This document shows, in pieces, positions 8,601 to 16,702 of a stretch of 64,000 bases of DNA. The notes beneath the pieces are model-generated. The model searched no databases and had not been told where the DNA came from. It saw only the letters and a program-made list of their open reading frames with translations. This stretch comes from Rathayibacter sp. Leaf185 (GTDB lineage Bacteria; Actinomycetota; Actinomycetes; Actinomycetales; Microbacteriaceae), in assembly GCF_001423885.1 (NCBI RefSeq), contig NZ_LMPP01000001.1:907543-971542 (forward strand), read 5' to 3'. The position numbers and the translations under genes were made by a program. Each line of letters opens with the position of its first letter. Within the stretch, counting starts at the first letter, position 1.

Positions 8601-8864
8601 GTGACGATCACCAGCACGAAGCGCAACGGATCGATCGTCCTCACCGCTACGGCGACCAACACCGGGAACACGCCCGTCCGGCTGAGCATCCCGACCCCGT
8701 TCGGCGCCCTGAAGGTCGCTGCGCTGGGCGAGGGGCGGACGAGGAGCGTGTCGGTCGACACGCACCTGTCCCGAGTGCCCGCCGGCACCGTCCGCGTGAC
8801 CGCGACGGCTCCGGACGGGACCCGGGAGACCTTCGCGGTCGCCTACCGCGGCTCCGGGAAGTAG
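5643..8864 (+). CDS. Secreted GH32 levanase/fructan beta-fructosidase with nested internal modules
   Basis: Exported glycoside hydrolase family 32 enzyme, about 1073 residues. The GTG at 5643 has GAAGG 10 nt upstream; a GTG at 5613 is the alternative. A signal peptide ends near AVSAAP. Catalytic motifs are WMNDPNG (nucleophile Asp near 64), FRDPH (stabilising Asp near 187) and WECPD (acid/base Glu near 243). Between propeller blades lie two related modules, one inserted inside the other (about 310-635). The propeller then resumes, followed by a GH32 C-terminal sandwich (about 700-865), an Ig-like domain (about 870-980) and a final domain of about 90 residues. No sortase motif is seen. It would release fructose or fructo-oligosaccharides for the adjacent importer. 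Confidence 0.92.
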   Translation: MLSPHRSSPPRPRRGRGLVAVAAALCLAGGALSVSAVSAAPLDPASEAYRPAVHYSPAQNWMNDPNGLVYYQGVYHLYYQYNPQGTRWGNMSWGHATSPDLTHWTEQPLAIPGDAESDIFSGSIVVDKDNTSGFGTADNPPLVAMYTAAYKTGEQAQALAYSIDAGQTWTKYDGNPVIDRDQNDFRDPHMFWYDGGTPESSYWVVVTVEADDHKVLLHKSTDLKNWTELSEFGPANATGGVWECPDLFPLAVDGDPSNIKWVMVVNLNPGAVGGGSGGQYFVGDFDGTTFTSESTVGSDTLPEGTTLAGFDDGTYNGWTVNNEPGNWKNGPFGATPATGPIDGQQTVTGFAGAGLINGFNDGDWPVGTMESPDFTLDQDHLNLLVGGGNHPHVDGTQLANDPPAGSELLFDGFEYPEQQSLADNGWTLTGDLADGTNPSTSGGEFFLDQKRINTYDGGPKGDDNLGTLTSPEFTIDKSHLSMLVGGGFRPEGDAQTLEVQLVVDGEVVETTAGSNDGALNWKSWDVSAYQGKAARIVVVDDATGGWGHLTLDHLVLADTPAQVRSSETSVNLVVDGDVVRTATGNDSETLDWTSWDVSDLGGRTAHLQVVDNNRSGWGHILADQFMLSDEPAQSRLVDYDWLDWGRDYYAGVTFDNAPDDKRIMIAWMNNWQYGEEIPTGQWRGAMALPRELALQSVDGAPKLVQKVVDQTADLEQTENAVTLGATDIIEGETALPAAADGSVYKLDAVLSAGDAESFGLSVRNSADGSQRTPITYDVASGQLSVDRTRSGDVGFDADFPSVETAPVALEDGKLHLELYVDTASVETFAQGGITTITDQIFPDAASEGVSLLASGGTARLESLTLTPLDRSMFTDPAAVATLTATGAPQTVETGDAISGLGVTATNAAGAPVGGADVAFTLDGPARFADGTTTATATTGADGSAALPAATAGPGTGTVSITAASGETSTVLPAVTVVAPATDVNVDVTITSTKRNGSIVLTATATNTGNTPVRLSIPTPFGALKVAALGEGRTRSVSVDTHLSRVPAGTVRVTATAPDGTRETFAVAYRGSGK

Positions 8865-8896
8865 CCCGCCCCGCTCCGAGATCCCGGAGCGGACGA

Positions 8897-8924
8897 GGGG
8901 GCGGTGGCTCCGGTCACCGCCCCC
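8897..8924 (+). terminator. Hairpin terminator after the GH32 gene
   Basis: GGGGGCGGTG (8897-8906) pairs perfectly with CACCGCCCCC (8915-8924) around an 8-nt loop, 32 nt after the GH32 stop and just before the next gene. Confidence 0.65.
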
Positions 8925-8942
8925 TGGCGATACGGTCGAGCG

Positions 8943-10079
8943 ATGACGCAGGATTCGACCACCGCTCCGGTCCCCGACGTGTCGGTGGAGGAGTGGGCCG
9001 ATCTGCGCGATCGCGTACGAAGGACCCGCTGGTCGCCGGAATGGCCCGTCGAGGGCTGGTCGGCGGGCACCGACCAGGCCGAGCTGCGGCGCCTGGCCCG
9101 GCGCTGGTCCGAGGGGTTCGACTGGCGGGCGCAGGAGCGTCGGATGCACGAGCTGCCCTGGGCGCAGGCCGATCTCGACGGGACCCCCCTGTCCTACCTC
9201 CGCTTCGAGGCCGAGACGGAGGGTCGCCTCCCGATAGTCCTGACGAACGGCTGGCCCAGCTCGGCGCTCGAGCTGGTGCCCCTCGCCGAGCGGCTCGCGA
9301 CTCCGTCGCGCTTCGGCGGCGGTCCGGCCGAGGCCGCCACGGTCGTCGTCCCGGCGCTGCCGGGCTTCCCCTTCTCTCCGCAACGGCCGCACCTGGGCGA
9401 GCAGACGCACGAGCTCTGGCATCGACTGATGACCGAGGAGCTCGGCGTCGCCCGCTACGTCGCCCACGGCGGCGACCTGGGCGCGGGCATCACCTCGCGG
9501 CTGGCCGAGAGCCACCCGGAGGCGGTGGCCGGCATCCACCTGCTCGCGGTCGCCTCACCGCAGCAGTGGGACGCGGCATCGCTCACGGCCGAGGAGCGCG
9601 AGCACGTCGAGGAGCAGCGGAGGTGGTTCCAGGACGAGGGTGCGTACGAGCACCAGCAGCAGACGCGGCCGCTCACTCTCGCGCCCGCGCTGTCCGACTC
9701 CCCCGTCGGACTGCTCGCGTGGATCCTCGAGAAGCACCGCGCGTGGAGCGACTGCGGGGGCGACGTCTCGACCCGCTTCGACGACGACTACCTGCTCACC
9801 CTCGCGTCGCTGTACTGGTTCAGCGACTCGATCTCGACATCGCTGCGGCCCTACTGGGAGTACGCGACCGGGCGGACGGCCCGGGTCGGGCGGGTCCGGG
9901 TGCCCACCGCGGTCGCGGTCTTCCCCTCCGACCTGACGCATCCGCCGCGCAGCTGGGCGGAGCGCAGCTACGACGTCGTGCGCTACACGCGCATGCCGCG
10001 CGGCGGCCACTTCGCCCCGCACGAGGAGCCGGACCTGCTCGCCGCCGACATCCGCGCCCTGCTGCGACTGGTGCGCTGA
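8943..10079 (+). CDS. Epoxide hydrolase-like alpha/beta hydrolase
   Basis: A 378-residue alpha/beta hydrolase with an N-terminal epoxide-hydrolase lid-type region (VSVEEWADLRDRVRRTRW...), the oxyanion motif NGWPSS near 100, and the nucleophile elbow HGGDLG with Asp near 178. C-terminal MPRGGHFAPHEEPDLLA carries the catalytic His. These features match the microsomal-type epoxide hydrolase family, which opens epoxides to diols through an ester at Asp. The ATG at 8943 is preferred to an upstream GTG (8904) that would put the start inside the GH32 terminator hairpin. Natural substrate unknown. It appears to be transcribed alone. Confidence 0.85.
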   Translation: MTQDSTTAPVPDVSVEEWADLRDRVRRTRWSPEWPVEGWSAGTDQAELRRLARRWSEGFDWRAQERRMHELPWAQADLDGTPLSYLRFEAETEGRLPIVLTNGWPSSALELVPLAERLATPSRFGGGPAEAATVVVPALPGFPFSPQRPHLGEQTHELWHRLMTEELGVARYVAHGGDLGAGITSRLAESHPEAVAGIHLLAVASPQQWDAASLTAEEREHVEEQRRWFQDEGAYEHQQQTRPLTLAPALSDSPVGLLAWILEKHRAWSDCGGDVSTRFDDDYLLTLASLYWFSDSISTSLRPYWEYATGRTARVGRVRVPTAVAVFPSDLTHPPRSWAERSYDVVRYTRMPRGGHFAPHEEPDLLAADIRALLRLVR

Positions 10080-10082
10080 GCA

Positions 10083-10106
10083 ACTGAGGCACTGAGGCAC
10101 TGAGGC
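10083..10106. repeat. Three tandem copies of an 8-bp unit
   Basis: ACTGAGGC is repeated perfectly three times directly after the epoxide-hydrolase stop codon, probably a product of slipped-strand replication. No function is implied. Confidence 0.7.
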
Positions 10107-10196
10107 ACACTGACGCTCTCGAGCCGGTCGGCCGGCAGCCGTCCCCCGCCGAAGCGGCTACCGCGCTGCGCCGATCCCGACGAACCCGCGCCCACC

Positions 10197-10451
10197 ATGG
10201 GCACTGCTGTTGCTCGAGCACGGTGCACTCCCCAGAACGTCACGTTCATGTGCCGCCAGCTGGAGGCGCGGGGGCTCGTCGAGCGTCGAGCGTCACCGAC
10301 CGATCTGCGACAGCGCGTGATCGAGATCACCGCCCGTGGTCGCGCGGCACGCGCCAGGATCATCGCACTCGTCTCCACCGACTCGCCTCTGGCTCGGAAG
10401 CCCGACGCGGCACTCGAGGGCATCGCCGAGCTGGTGCGCAGCTTCGAATGA
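10197..10451 (+). pseudogene. MarR-family regulator remnant (N-terminus missing)
   Basis: An 84-codon frame whose residues from TPQNVTFMCRQLEARGLVER onward match the recognition helix and wing of MarR regulators (RRASPTDLRQRVIEITARGRAARARI). The dimerisation helices and first HTH helix that should precede them are absent. In the neighbouring frame just upstream (10201-10230), ALLLLEHGAL resembles the missing strand/helix, which would fit a frameshift plus deletion. It is most likely a decayed gene; expression as a short protein is possible but unsupported. The flanks (10107-10196 and 10452-10547) show nothing else I can identify. Confidence 0.5.
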
Positions 10452-10547
10452 CATCCGGGGGAGCTCCTCCGCGGACGACGCCCGGGAGTGCCCGCTACCG
10501 AGCGAACGTCCTCCGCAGCCGCGACATCCAGGACCTCGTCCTGGGCG

Positions 10548-11453
10548 TCACGCGGCCCGGGTGCGGGTCCGCAGCCGGTACAGGCTGGTGGTCGCCGCGA
10601 TGAAGAGGTCGGTGCCGTCGGGTCCGCCGAAGCAGACGTTGGCCACGACCTCCGGCACGGGCACGACGAGCAGCTCGGCGCCGGTCGGGTCGAAGACGTG
10701 CACGCCGTCGCCGGCGGAGGACCACACCCGCCCGCGCTCGTCGACGGCGATGCCGTCGGGGAGGCCCTTCTCGATCACCGCGAAGAGCCGGCCGCCCCGG
10801 GCGCCGGCTCCCCGATCGACCACGTCGTAGGCGCGGATCCAGTGGCCGGGGCCGTCGTCGAGTCCGCGGGCGGTGTCGGTCACGTAGACGGTCCCGCCGT
10901 CGGGCGAGAACGCGATCCCGTTCGGCTGGACGATGTCGGTGACGACCGGTGCGAGGCCGTCCTCGGCGCTCCAACGGAAGACCCAGCGCGCTCCGTACTC
11001 CCGCTCCCCGGGGTACCCCTCGGCCGGCTGGCGGATGCCGTAGTCGGGATCGGTGAACCAGTACGAGCCGTCGGGAGCGACCGCGACGTCGTTGGGCGAG
11101 TTCAGCCGGCCGCCGTCCCAGGTCGAGACGAGCTCCTCGACAGTGCCGTCCCGCCGCTCGCGCTCGAGGCGCCGGAGCCCGTGCGAGCACTGGACGACGC
11201 TACCGTCGGCGTCGAGCAGCCGGCCGTTGGTGAACTCGACGCCCTCGCGGTGCACCGACGTCTCGCCCGTGGCGCTGTCCCACTGCAGGATGCGGTCGTT
11301 CGGGATGTCGCTCCAGCGGACCCGGCCCTCGGCCGGGATCCAGAGCGGCCCCTCGCTCCAGACGGCACCCGTGCCGAGCCGCTCGAGGCCGCCGTCGCCC
11401 TGCAGAAGCGTCTCGCCGCTCGTCGTCCCGTCGCTCGGTGTCCCGTCGCTCAT
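10548..11453 (-). CDS. SMP-30/gluconolactonase/LRE family lactonase
   Basis: A 301-residue six-bladed beta-propeller enzyme. Family metal-site motifs are visible in order: EGPLW (metal-binding Glu), SPNDVAVAPDGSYWFTDPDYG, QPNGIAFSPDGGTVYVTDT and LPDGIAVDERGRVW. Members hydrolyse sugar lactones such as gluconolactone, arabinonolactone or xylonolactone to aldonic acids in the cytoplasm. The ATG overlaps the stop of the MBL hydrolase gene by 4 bp, so it is the last gene of a LacI-MBL-lactonase operon. In context it probably acts on the lactone of the sugar imported by the divergent ABC system. Confidence 0.88.
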   Translation of the reverse strand: MSDGTPSDGTTSGETLLQGDGGLERLGTGAVWSEGPLWIPAEGRVRWSDIPNDRILQWDSATGETSVHREGVEFTNGRLLDADGSVVQCSHGLRRLERERRDGTVEELVSTWDGGRLNSPNDVAVAPDGSYWFTDPDYGIRQPAEGYPGEREYGARWVFRWSAEDGLAPVVTDIVQPNGIAFSPDGGTVYVTDTARGLDDGPGHWIRAYDVVDRGAGARGGRLFAVIEKGLPDGIAVDERGRVWSSAGDGVHVFDPTGAELLVVPVPEVVANVCFGGPDGTDLFIAATTSLYRLRTRTRAA

Positions 11454-12346
11454 CGGCTCCCGCCCTCTCTCTCGTCCTCGTCCTCGCGGAGGGCCGCCCG
11501 GACGGCGCCCTCCAGCCTTCCGGTGTCGCCGAAGTCCCCGGCCCGCTCCGCCACGACCCTGCGGAGGACCTCGTCCGGGTCGGCTCCCCCCGCGCGCAGC
11601 TCCGTCACCCGATCGAGGACGCGGCGCAGATGGGTCTCGTAGCCGTCGATCAGCTCCGGGCCGCCCGTCGGGCCGTGACTGGGGACGATGATCGCGGGCG
11701 TCGTCGCGCGCAGCCGCTCGAGACTCCTCAGCCACGGCCCGATGCGCGAGTGCCGGCTCGCGAACGCCGGAGCGCCGGACATCGCGAGGTCGCCGGCGAA
11801 CAGCACGCGGTCCTCGCGCACGAAGGCGATCGTGTCGCCCTCGGTGTGGTTCGTGCCCATGGCGGTGAGCCGCACCACGACCCCGCCGAGATCGAGGTCG
11901 AGGATGTCGTCGAACACGATGTCGGCCGGCCGGAACACCGCTCCCGCGAGCAGCCGCCGGTAGTGCGGCGACGCCGCGCGGAAGTCGTCGGCCACCGTCG
12001 GGGCCGTGCTCTCGAGCTCGCGGACCTGGCTGCGCGCGCGCAGCATCACCGCGTCGGCGGGGAAGGCCTCGGCGCCGAGATCGTGCTCGGGATGCGTGTG
12101 GGTCGTCATCAGCAGGATCGGGCGCTCTCCCGCGACGGTCCGCGCGGCGGCGAGGACTCTCGCGCCGTTCTCCGCGCCCATCCCGGTGTCGACGACCAGG
12201 GCCCGGCGGTCGCCGACGACGATGCCGACGTTCGGGACGCGGGGCCGCGAGCCGTCGGGGATCAGGTGCACGTGCTCGGAGAGCCGGTGCAGCGTCTCCG
12301 GCCGGAGGAGGGGGTCGGGCAGCTCGGTCGCGTCGGTCCCGGTCAT
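11450..12346 (-). CDS. MBL-fold metallo-hydrolase
   Basis: A 298-residue metallo-beta-lactamase-fold protein. The metal motif is THTHPEHDLGAEAF (HxHxxHD variant), followed by GTNHTEGDTIAF, DRVLFAGDLAM and IIVPSHGPTGG, the usual five MBL motifs. The ATG overlaps the LacI stop by 4 bp (ATGA), and its own stop overlaps the lactonase start. Family members include glyoxalase II-like hydrolases and quorum lactonases. The coupling to an SMP-30 lactonase and a sugar regulator favours ester or lactone hydrolysis in sugar-acid catabolism. This is inference. Confidence 0.85.
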   Translation of the reverse strand: MTGTDATELPDPLLRPETLHRLSEHVHLIPDGSRPRVPNVGIVVGDRRALVVDTGMGAENGARVLAAARTVAGERPILLMTTHTHPEHDLGAEAFPADAVMLRARSQVRELESTAPTVADDFRAASPHYRRLLAGAVFRPADIVFDDILDLDLGGVVVRLTAMGTNHTEGDTIAFVREDRVLFAGDLAMSGAPAFASRHSRIGPWLRSLERLRATTPAIIVPSHGPTGGPELIDGYETHLRRVLDRVTELRAGGADPDEVLRRVVAERAGDFGDTGRLEGAVRAALREDEDEREGGSR

Positions 12347-13356
12347 GCGGGGCTCACCGACGTCGACTCGCGGACGACCAGCTCGCACTCGTGCGGAAGG
12401 ATGCCGCGCCGCTGCTCGCCGCCGAGCATCGCGAGGACCGACTCGGCGGCGAGGCGTCCCAGCTCGTCGAGCCGCGGATCCACGGTGGTCAGGGGCGGAC
12501 GCGTGGCCAGGGCCATCACGTCCCAGTTGTCGAAGCCGACGACCGAGACGTCCTCCGGCACGCGCACGCCGTCCTCCTGGAGCTGCTCGACCACGCCGCG
12601 CGCGATCTGGTCGCTCCCGCAGAAGACGGCGTCGTAGGGCCGTCCGTCGCGGGTGAGGATGCTGGCCGCCTGCCGCCCCCAGGCCTCGCTCCAGCTGCCC
12701 CACATCGCGGTGACCTCGCCCGGCTCTATGCCGGCCGCCGCGAGCTCGTCGAGCATCCCGGCGTAGCGCAGCCGGGCGGCGAGGTGCTTCTGCGGCCCGG
12801 CGATGTAGGCGATGCGCCGGCGGCCGAGGGCGAGCAGGTGCGAGGTCGCGAGCCGTCCACCGTGCTCGTCGTCGATGACGATCGACAGATCGTCGGGCTG
12901 CTGCGACCGCGCGAGGACGTAGCAGACCGGGACCTTCGTGGAGATGGCGATCGGCGGCCTGCTCTCGGCACGCCGACCGGTGACGATCACGGCGTCCACC
13001 CGCCGGGCGAGGAAGGTCTGCAGGTGGTGGTTCTCGCGGATCGGGTCGCCGCGGCCGTCTGCGAGCAGCACCGAGATCTGCCCGGCGCTCAACGCGTCCT
13101 CGACGCCGAGCATGAGCGGGATGGCGAAGCGGCTGAAGCTGTCGGTGGTCAGCAGGCCGATCGTGTAGGCGCGGGTCGTGCGCACCTCGCGACGCGCCGT
13201 GCCCTGGTCGTAGCCCAGCCGGCGGGCGATGCCCGCGATGTGCTCCCGCGTCTCGCCCCGCATCCGCCCGGTCCCGCTCAGCGCCTTCGACACCGTGCTC
13301 AGCGAGACGCCGGCCTCGCGGGCGATGTCCGACAGCGTGACTCGTGATTCTCCCAA
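12343..13356 (-). CDS. LacI-family transcriptional regulator
   Basis: A LacI regulator of about 337 residues: HTH VTLSDIAREAGVSLSTVSKALSG at the N-terminus, hinge with RRLGYDQGTARREVRTTRAYTIGLL, effector domain with VSVVGFDNWDVMALATRPPLTTV. An ATG at 13389 exists, but an AAAGGAGG site sits 6 nt before a TTG at 13356 that places the HTH at the usual distance, so TTG is the likely start. It heads the lactonase operon and is divergent from the sugar ABC transporter at 13507, which it presumably controls together with its own operon. I could not identify a clear palindromic operator in the 150-bp gap. Confidence 0.88.
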   Translation of the reverse strand: MGESRVTLSDIAREAGVSLSTVSKALSGTGRMRGETREHIAGIARRLGYDQGTARREVRTTRAYTIGLLTTDSFSRFAIPLMLGVEDALSAGQISVLLADGRGDPIRENHHLQTFLARRVDAVIVTGRRAESRPPIAISTKVPVCYVLARSQQPDDLSIVIDDEHGGRLATSHLLALGRRRIAYIAGPQKHLAARLRYAGMLDELAAAGIEPGEVTAMWGSWSEAWGRQAASILTRDGRPYDAVFCGSDQIARGVVEQLQEDGVRVPEDVSVVGFDNWDVMALATRPPLTTVDPRLDELGRLAAESVLAMLGGEQRRGILPHECELVVRESTSVSPA

Positions 13357-13506
13357 GACCCACCTCCTTTGCGCAGTCAATTTTCCCATTGTTCAGGCCA
13401 ACTGCAAGTCGGATCTGAGAAATGTTGAGAAAGTTTTGCTTTGTGCGCACTCTGCCTTCGACACTGGGTGAGCACCACGGCTTCATCATCTCGAAGAGGA
13501 GAAATC

Positions 13507-14784
13507 ATGAACAGACCGACGCGATTCACGGTCGGCGGCGCGACCGTCCTGGCCGCGACTCTGGCACTCTCAGCGTGCGGAGCAGCGGGCGGCAGCACCG
13601 GCTCCGGCGAGGCGAGCGAGCTCACGATGTGGGCGCGCTCCTCCACCCAGGACTACACGGAGGCGCTCGTCGACGCGTACAACGAGACGCACGACACGCA
13701 GATCAATCTGACGATCGTCGCGTCGGAGAGCTTCCAGCAGAAGGTCGGCGCAGCGGCAGGGGCGGGCTCCCTGCCCGACATCCTCGCCTCCGACGTCGTC
13801 TACGCCCCGAACTACGCCAAGCAGTCGGTCTACCTCGACATCACCGGCCGCATCGCCGAGCTCCCCTACGCGGACGATCTCGTCAAGGCGCACGTCGACG
13901 CGTCCACCTTCGACGGCACGAGCTACGCCGTGCCGCACAAGGTCGACTCGAGCTTCATCTTCTACAACAAGGACCTCTTCGCTCAGGCGGGCCTGGACCC
14001 GGAGAACCCGCCGACCACCTACGACGGCATCTACGAGGCCGCGAAGGCGATCACCGCGCTCGGCGACGGCACGTACGGCGCGTACTTCCCCGGCAACTGC
14101 GCCGGCTGCAACGCCTACACCTCCTTCGGAGTGGCGAAGGCCGCCGAGGACGTGCCGTTCAGCGACGACGGCGCGACGGCGAACATCGACAGCGATGCGC
14201 TCGCGGACTGGTTCGGCCTGTACCAGCGCCTCTACGCCGACGGCCTCGTCGCGCCCGGCGCCTCCACCGGGGACTCCACCACCCAGCAGGAGCCCTTCCT
14301 GCAGGGCAAGGCGGGCATCTGGCCGAACGGCTCGTACTCGATCCCGAGCGTGAACGAGACCGTGGACTTCGACTGGGGCTACATGCCGCTCGCGACCGCC
14401 GACGGCACCGGGACCGGGACGTTCGTGGGCGGCGACGTCATCGGCATCTCGGGAACCTCGAAGAACGCGGACGCCTCGTGGGACTTCATCCAGTGGACCC
14501 TGGAGGAGGACCAGCAGGTCGAGATCGTCGCGAAAGCGGGCGACCTCCCCGTGCGCGTCGACCTCGCCGAGAACGAGTACACCGCCGGAGATCCGCGCCT
14601 GGTCGCCATCACCGCCGGCCTGGCGAACGGCTACACCCCGTCGACCCTGGCCTACGGCGAGGCGATCAACTCCCCGAACGGCCCCTGGCTGACAGCGCTG
14701 CGCGGTGTCGTGTTCAACGGCGAGTCCGATGCGCTGTCGACCGGCCAGACGGCGATCCAGTCACTGCTGGACGGGGCCTACTGA
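13507..14784 (+). CDS. Sugar ABC transporter substrate-binding lipoprotein (CUT1)
   Basis: A 425-residue extracellular solute-binding protein family 1 lipoprotein. The signal peptide ends at the lipobox LALSACGAA (Cys near 23). AGGAG precedes the ATG. Ligand-binding landmarks include SLPDILASDVVYAPNYAK, AVPHKVDSSFIFYNKDLFAQAGL and FLQGKAGIWPNGSYSI, all typical of CUT1 oligosaccharide binders. It is the first gene of the operon SBP-permease-permease-GH127-PdxA. A TTGAGA/CACTCT pair (13425-13430 and 13448-13453) is a weak candidate promoter. The ligand is unknown and likely an oligosaccharide from which the GH127-like enzyme trims residues. Confidence 0.9.
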   Translation: MNRPTRFTVGGATVLAATLALSACGAAGGSTGSGEASELTMWARSSTQDYTEALVDAYNETHDTQINLTIVASESFQQKVGAAAGAGSLPDILASDVVYAPNYAKQSVYLDITGRIAELPYADDLVKAHVDASTFDGTSYAVPHKVDSSFIFYNKDLFAQAGLDPENPPTTYDGIYEAAKAITALGDGTYGAYFPGNCAGCNAYTSFGVAKAAEDVPFSDDGATANIDSDALADWFGLYQRLYADGLVAPGASTGDSTTQQEPFLQGKAGIWPNGSYSIPSVNETVDFDWGYMPLATADGTGTGTFVGGDVIGISGTSKNADASWDFIQWTLEEDQQVEIVAKAGDLPVRVDLAENEYTAGDPRLVAITAGLANGYTPSTLAYGEAINSPNGPWLTALRGVVFNGESDALSTGQTAIQSLLDGAY

Positions 14785-14786
14785 TC

Positions 14787-15716
14787 GTGGCGACCACAAC
14801 TCTTCCCGCGGGGACGGCGCCTGCGCTCCGTCCCCGCGGGCGGACCGCCGCCTCGCGCGAGCAGCTCGCCGGCTGGGCGTTCATCGCGCCGACCGCCGCG
14901 ACGATCCTCGTCCTGTTCGTCCTGCCCCTCGGCATCGTCGTATTCATGTCGCTCAGCGACTGGCCGCTGCTGGGGTCACCCACTGTCATCGGGCTGGGCA
15001 ACTACGTCGAGATCTTCACCGACCCCGGCTATCTCGGCGCGATCCTCTTCACCCTCGGCTACACCGCGCTGGCCACCGTCTCGATCTTCGTGCTGGGAAT
15101 GGTGCTCGCGGCGTTCCTCAACTCCACCCGCCGCGGAGCGAAGTTCTACCGGATCGCGATCTTCGCTCCCTACGTCGTCGGACTGTCGACGGCGAGCCTG
15201 ATGTGGGTCGTGAACTACAACGACCAGGTCGGGATCTTCGCCCAGGCGCTCCGCTGGCTGGGGATCGTCGACGGGCCGGTCGGGTTCTTCGACACTCCCC
15301 TGAGCGCGACCCTCGCGGTGACCTTCATGATCGTCTGGAAATTCGTCGGCTTCCAGGTGGTGATCCTCCTGGTGGCGCTGCAGTCCATCCCGGCGAGCGT
15401 CAACGAGGCAGCCCTGATGGACGGCGCCAACGCGTGGCAGCGGTTCCTCTTCGTCACCCTGCCGTTCCTGCGGCCGACCCTCGCGCTCCTGCTCGTGCTC
15501 TCGGTCACCGGATCACTGCTGGCCTTCGACCAGTTCACCGTCATGACGCAGGGGGGACCCGACAACTCGACCGTGACGATGGTGATGTCGATCTACAACA
15601 CGGCGTTCACCTCGTTCGACCTCGGCAAGGCCGCCGCCCTGTCGATCATCATGCTCGTCGCCCTCGTGGTGATCAACGGCGTGCAGCTGCGCCTGGTGAA
15701 GGGATCCGAGAAATGA
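14787..15716 (+). CDS. Sugar ABC transporter permease (MalF/LacF-like)
   Basis: A 309-residue inner-membrane permease with six predicted membrane segments; the first is WAFIAPTAATILVLFVLPLG. The EAA loop reads EAALMDGANAWQRFLFVTLPFLRP, the contact site for the ATPase. A GTG start at 14787 lies 2 nt after the binding-protein stop. The stop overlaps the next permease by 4 bp. No ATPase is encoded in the operon, so a shared MsmK-type ATPase elsewhere in the genome is expected, as is common for CUT1 systems in actinobacteria. Confidence 0.9.
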   Translation: MATTTLPAGTAPALRPRGRTAASREQLAGWAFIAPTAATILVLFVLPLGIVVFMSLSDWPLLGSPTVIGLGNYVEIFTDPGYLGAILFTLGYTALATVSIFVLGMVLAAFLNSTRRGAKFYRIAIFAPYVVGLSTASLMWVVNYNDQVGIFAQALRWLGIVDGPVGFFDTPLSATLAVTFMIVWKFVGFQVVILLVALQSIPASVNEAALMDGANAWQRFLFVTLPFLRPTLALLLVLSVTGSLLAFDQFTVMTQGGPDNSTVTMVMSIYNTAFTSFDLGKAAALSIIMLVALVVINGVQLRLVKGSEK

Positions 15717-16633
15717 GCACCACCGTCACCCGGCCGCCCACGACGACTCCCCCGGAGCCGTCACTGCACACAACGCCGCCCCGGCGCCGGGAGGGCTGGC
15801 GCTCGACCGCACGGGGCATCCCGTTCCACGTCACGGGGATCGTCCTGGCCTTCCTCTTCCTCTTCCCCCTGCTCTGGTCCGTGCTGAACTCGTTCAAGAC
15901 ACCGGGCGAGGCGAGCGCGGCACCGCCCACGCTCTGGCCCCAGGAGTGGAGCACCGCGAACTACGACGAGCTCGTGCAGAACGGCGAGGGGCTCGGCCAG
16001 TACGTGGGCAACTCGCTGATCGTGGCGACGGTCTCGGTCGTCCTCACCATGGTGATCGCGACGCTGGGCGGGTACGGCTTCGCCCGCTTCCGGTTCCGCG
16101 GCAAGAACATCGTCTTCCTCGCGGTCATCGCCGTGCTGATGGTCCCGCACGCCACACTCGTCCTCCCGCTCTACTTCATGTTCGCCCGGGCGGGCATGCA
16201 GGACAGCCTCATCGCGGTGGGTCTCGTGCTCACGGTGTTCCAGCTCCCCTTCAGCATCTTCTTGATGCGCAACAGCTTCGAGGCGATCCCGGTGGAGCTG
16301 GAGGAGGCCGCGCGCGTCGACGGCGCCTCCTCGATCGCCGTGTTCCTCCGGGTCTCGCTGCCGCTCGTGCTCCCGGGGGTGGTGACGGTCGCCCTCTTCG
16401 CCTTCCTGGTGTCGTGGAACGAGTTCTTCATCCCGCTCCTGCTGCTGAACGACGGCTCGACCTTCACCCTCTCGGTGATGCTCGTCAACATCCGGACCGG
16501 CGCCTACGGATCGATCGACTGGGGTCTCCTGCAGGCCGGCACCACCGTCGCGATCCTGCCCTGCCTGGTCCTCTACCTGCTGCTGCAGCGCTTCTACATC
16601 GGTGGTCTCACCGAGGGCGCCCTGCGCGGCTGA
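15713..16633 (+). CDS. Sugar ABC transporter permease (MalG/LacG-like)
   Basis: A 306-residue permease partner. A cytoplasmic Pro/Thr-rich N-terminus of about 40 residues precedes six membrane segments. The EAA loop is EEAARVDGASSIAVFLRVSLPLVLPG and the C-terminus LQRFYIGGLTEGALRG is typical of CUT1 MalG-like proteins. The ATG overlaps the upstream permease stop (ATGA). It pairs with 14787-15716 to form the channel. Confidence 0.9.
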   Translation: MSTTVTRPPTTTPPEPSLHTTPPRRREGWRSTARGIPFHVTGIVLAFLFLFPLLWSVLNSFKTPGEASAAPPTLWPQEWSTANYDELVQNGEGLGQYVGNSLIVATVSVVLTMVIATLGGYGFARFRFRGKNIVFLAVIAVLMVPHATLVLPLYFMFARAGMQDSLIAVGLVLTVFQLPFSIFLMRNSFEAIPVELEEAARVDGASSIAVFLRVSLPLVLPGVVTVALFAFLVSWNEFFIPLLLLNDGSTFTLSVMLVNIRTGAYGSIDWGLLQAGTTVAILPCLVLYLLLQRFYIGGLTEGALRG

Positions 16634-16702
16634 CACCTCTCACGACGTAAGGAAACAACTGTACCGATACACGCTGCCTTCGACGCGCTCCCACTCGGAT
16701 CC

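Noticed and set aside
7050-9539. 829-codon minus-strand frame opposite the GH32 and epoxide hydrolase genes
   Set aside because: High-GC antisense frame without recognisable motifs; it spans two well-supported plus-strand genes and their terminator.
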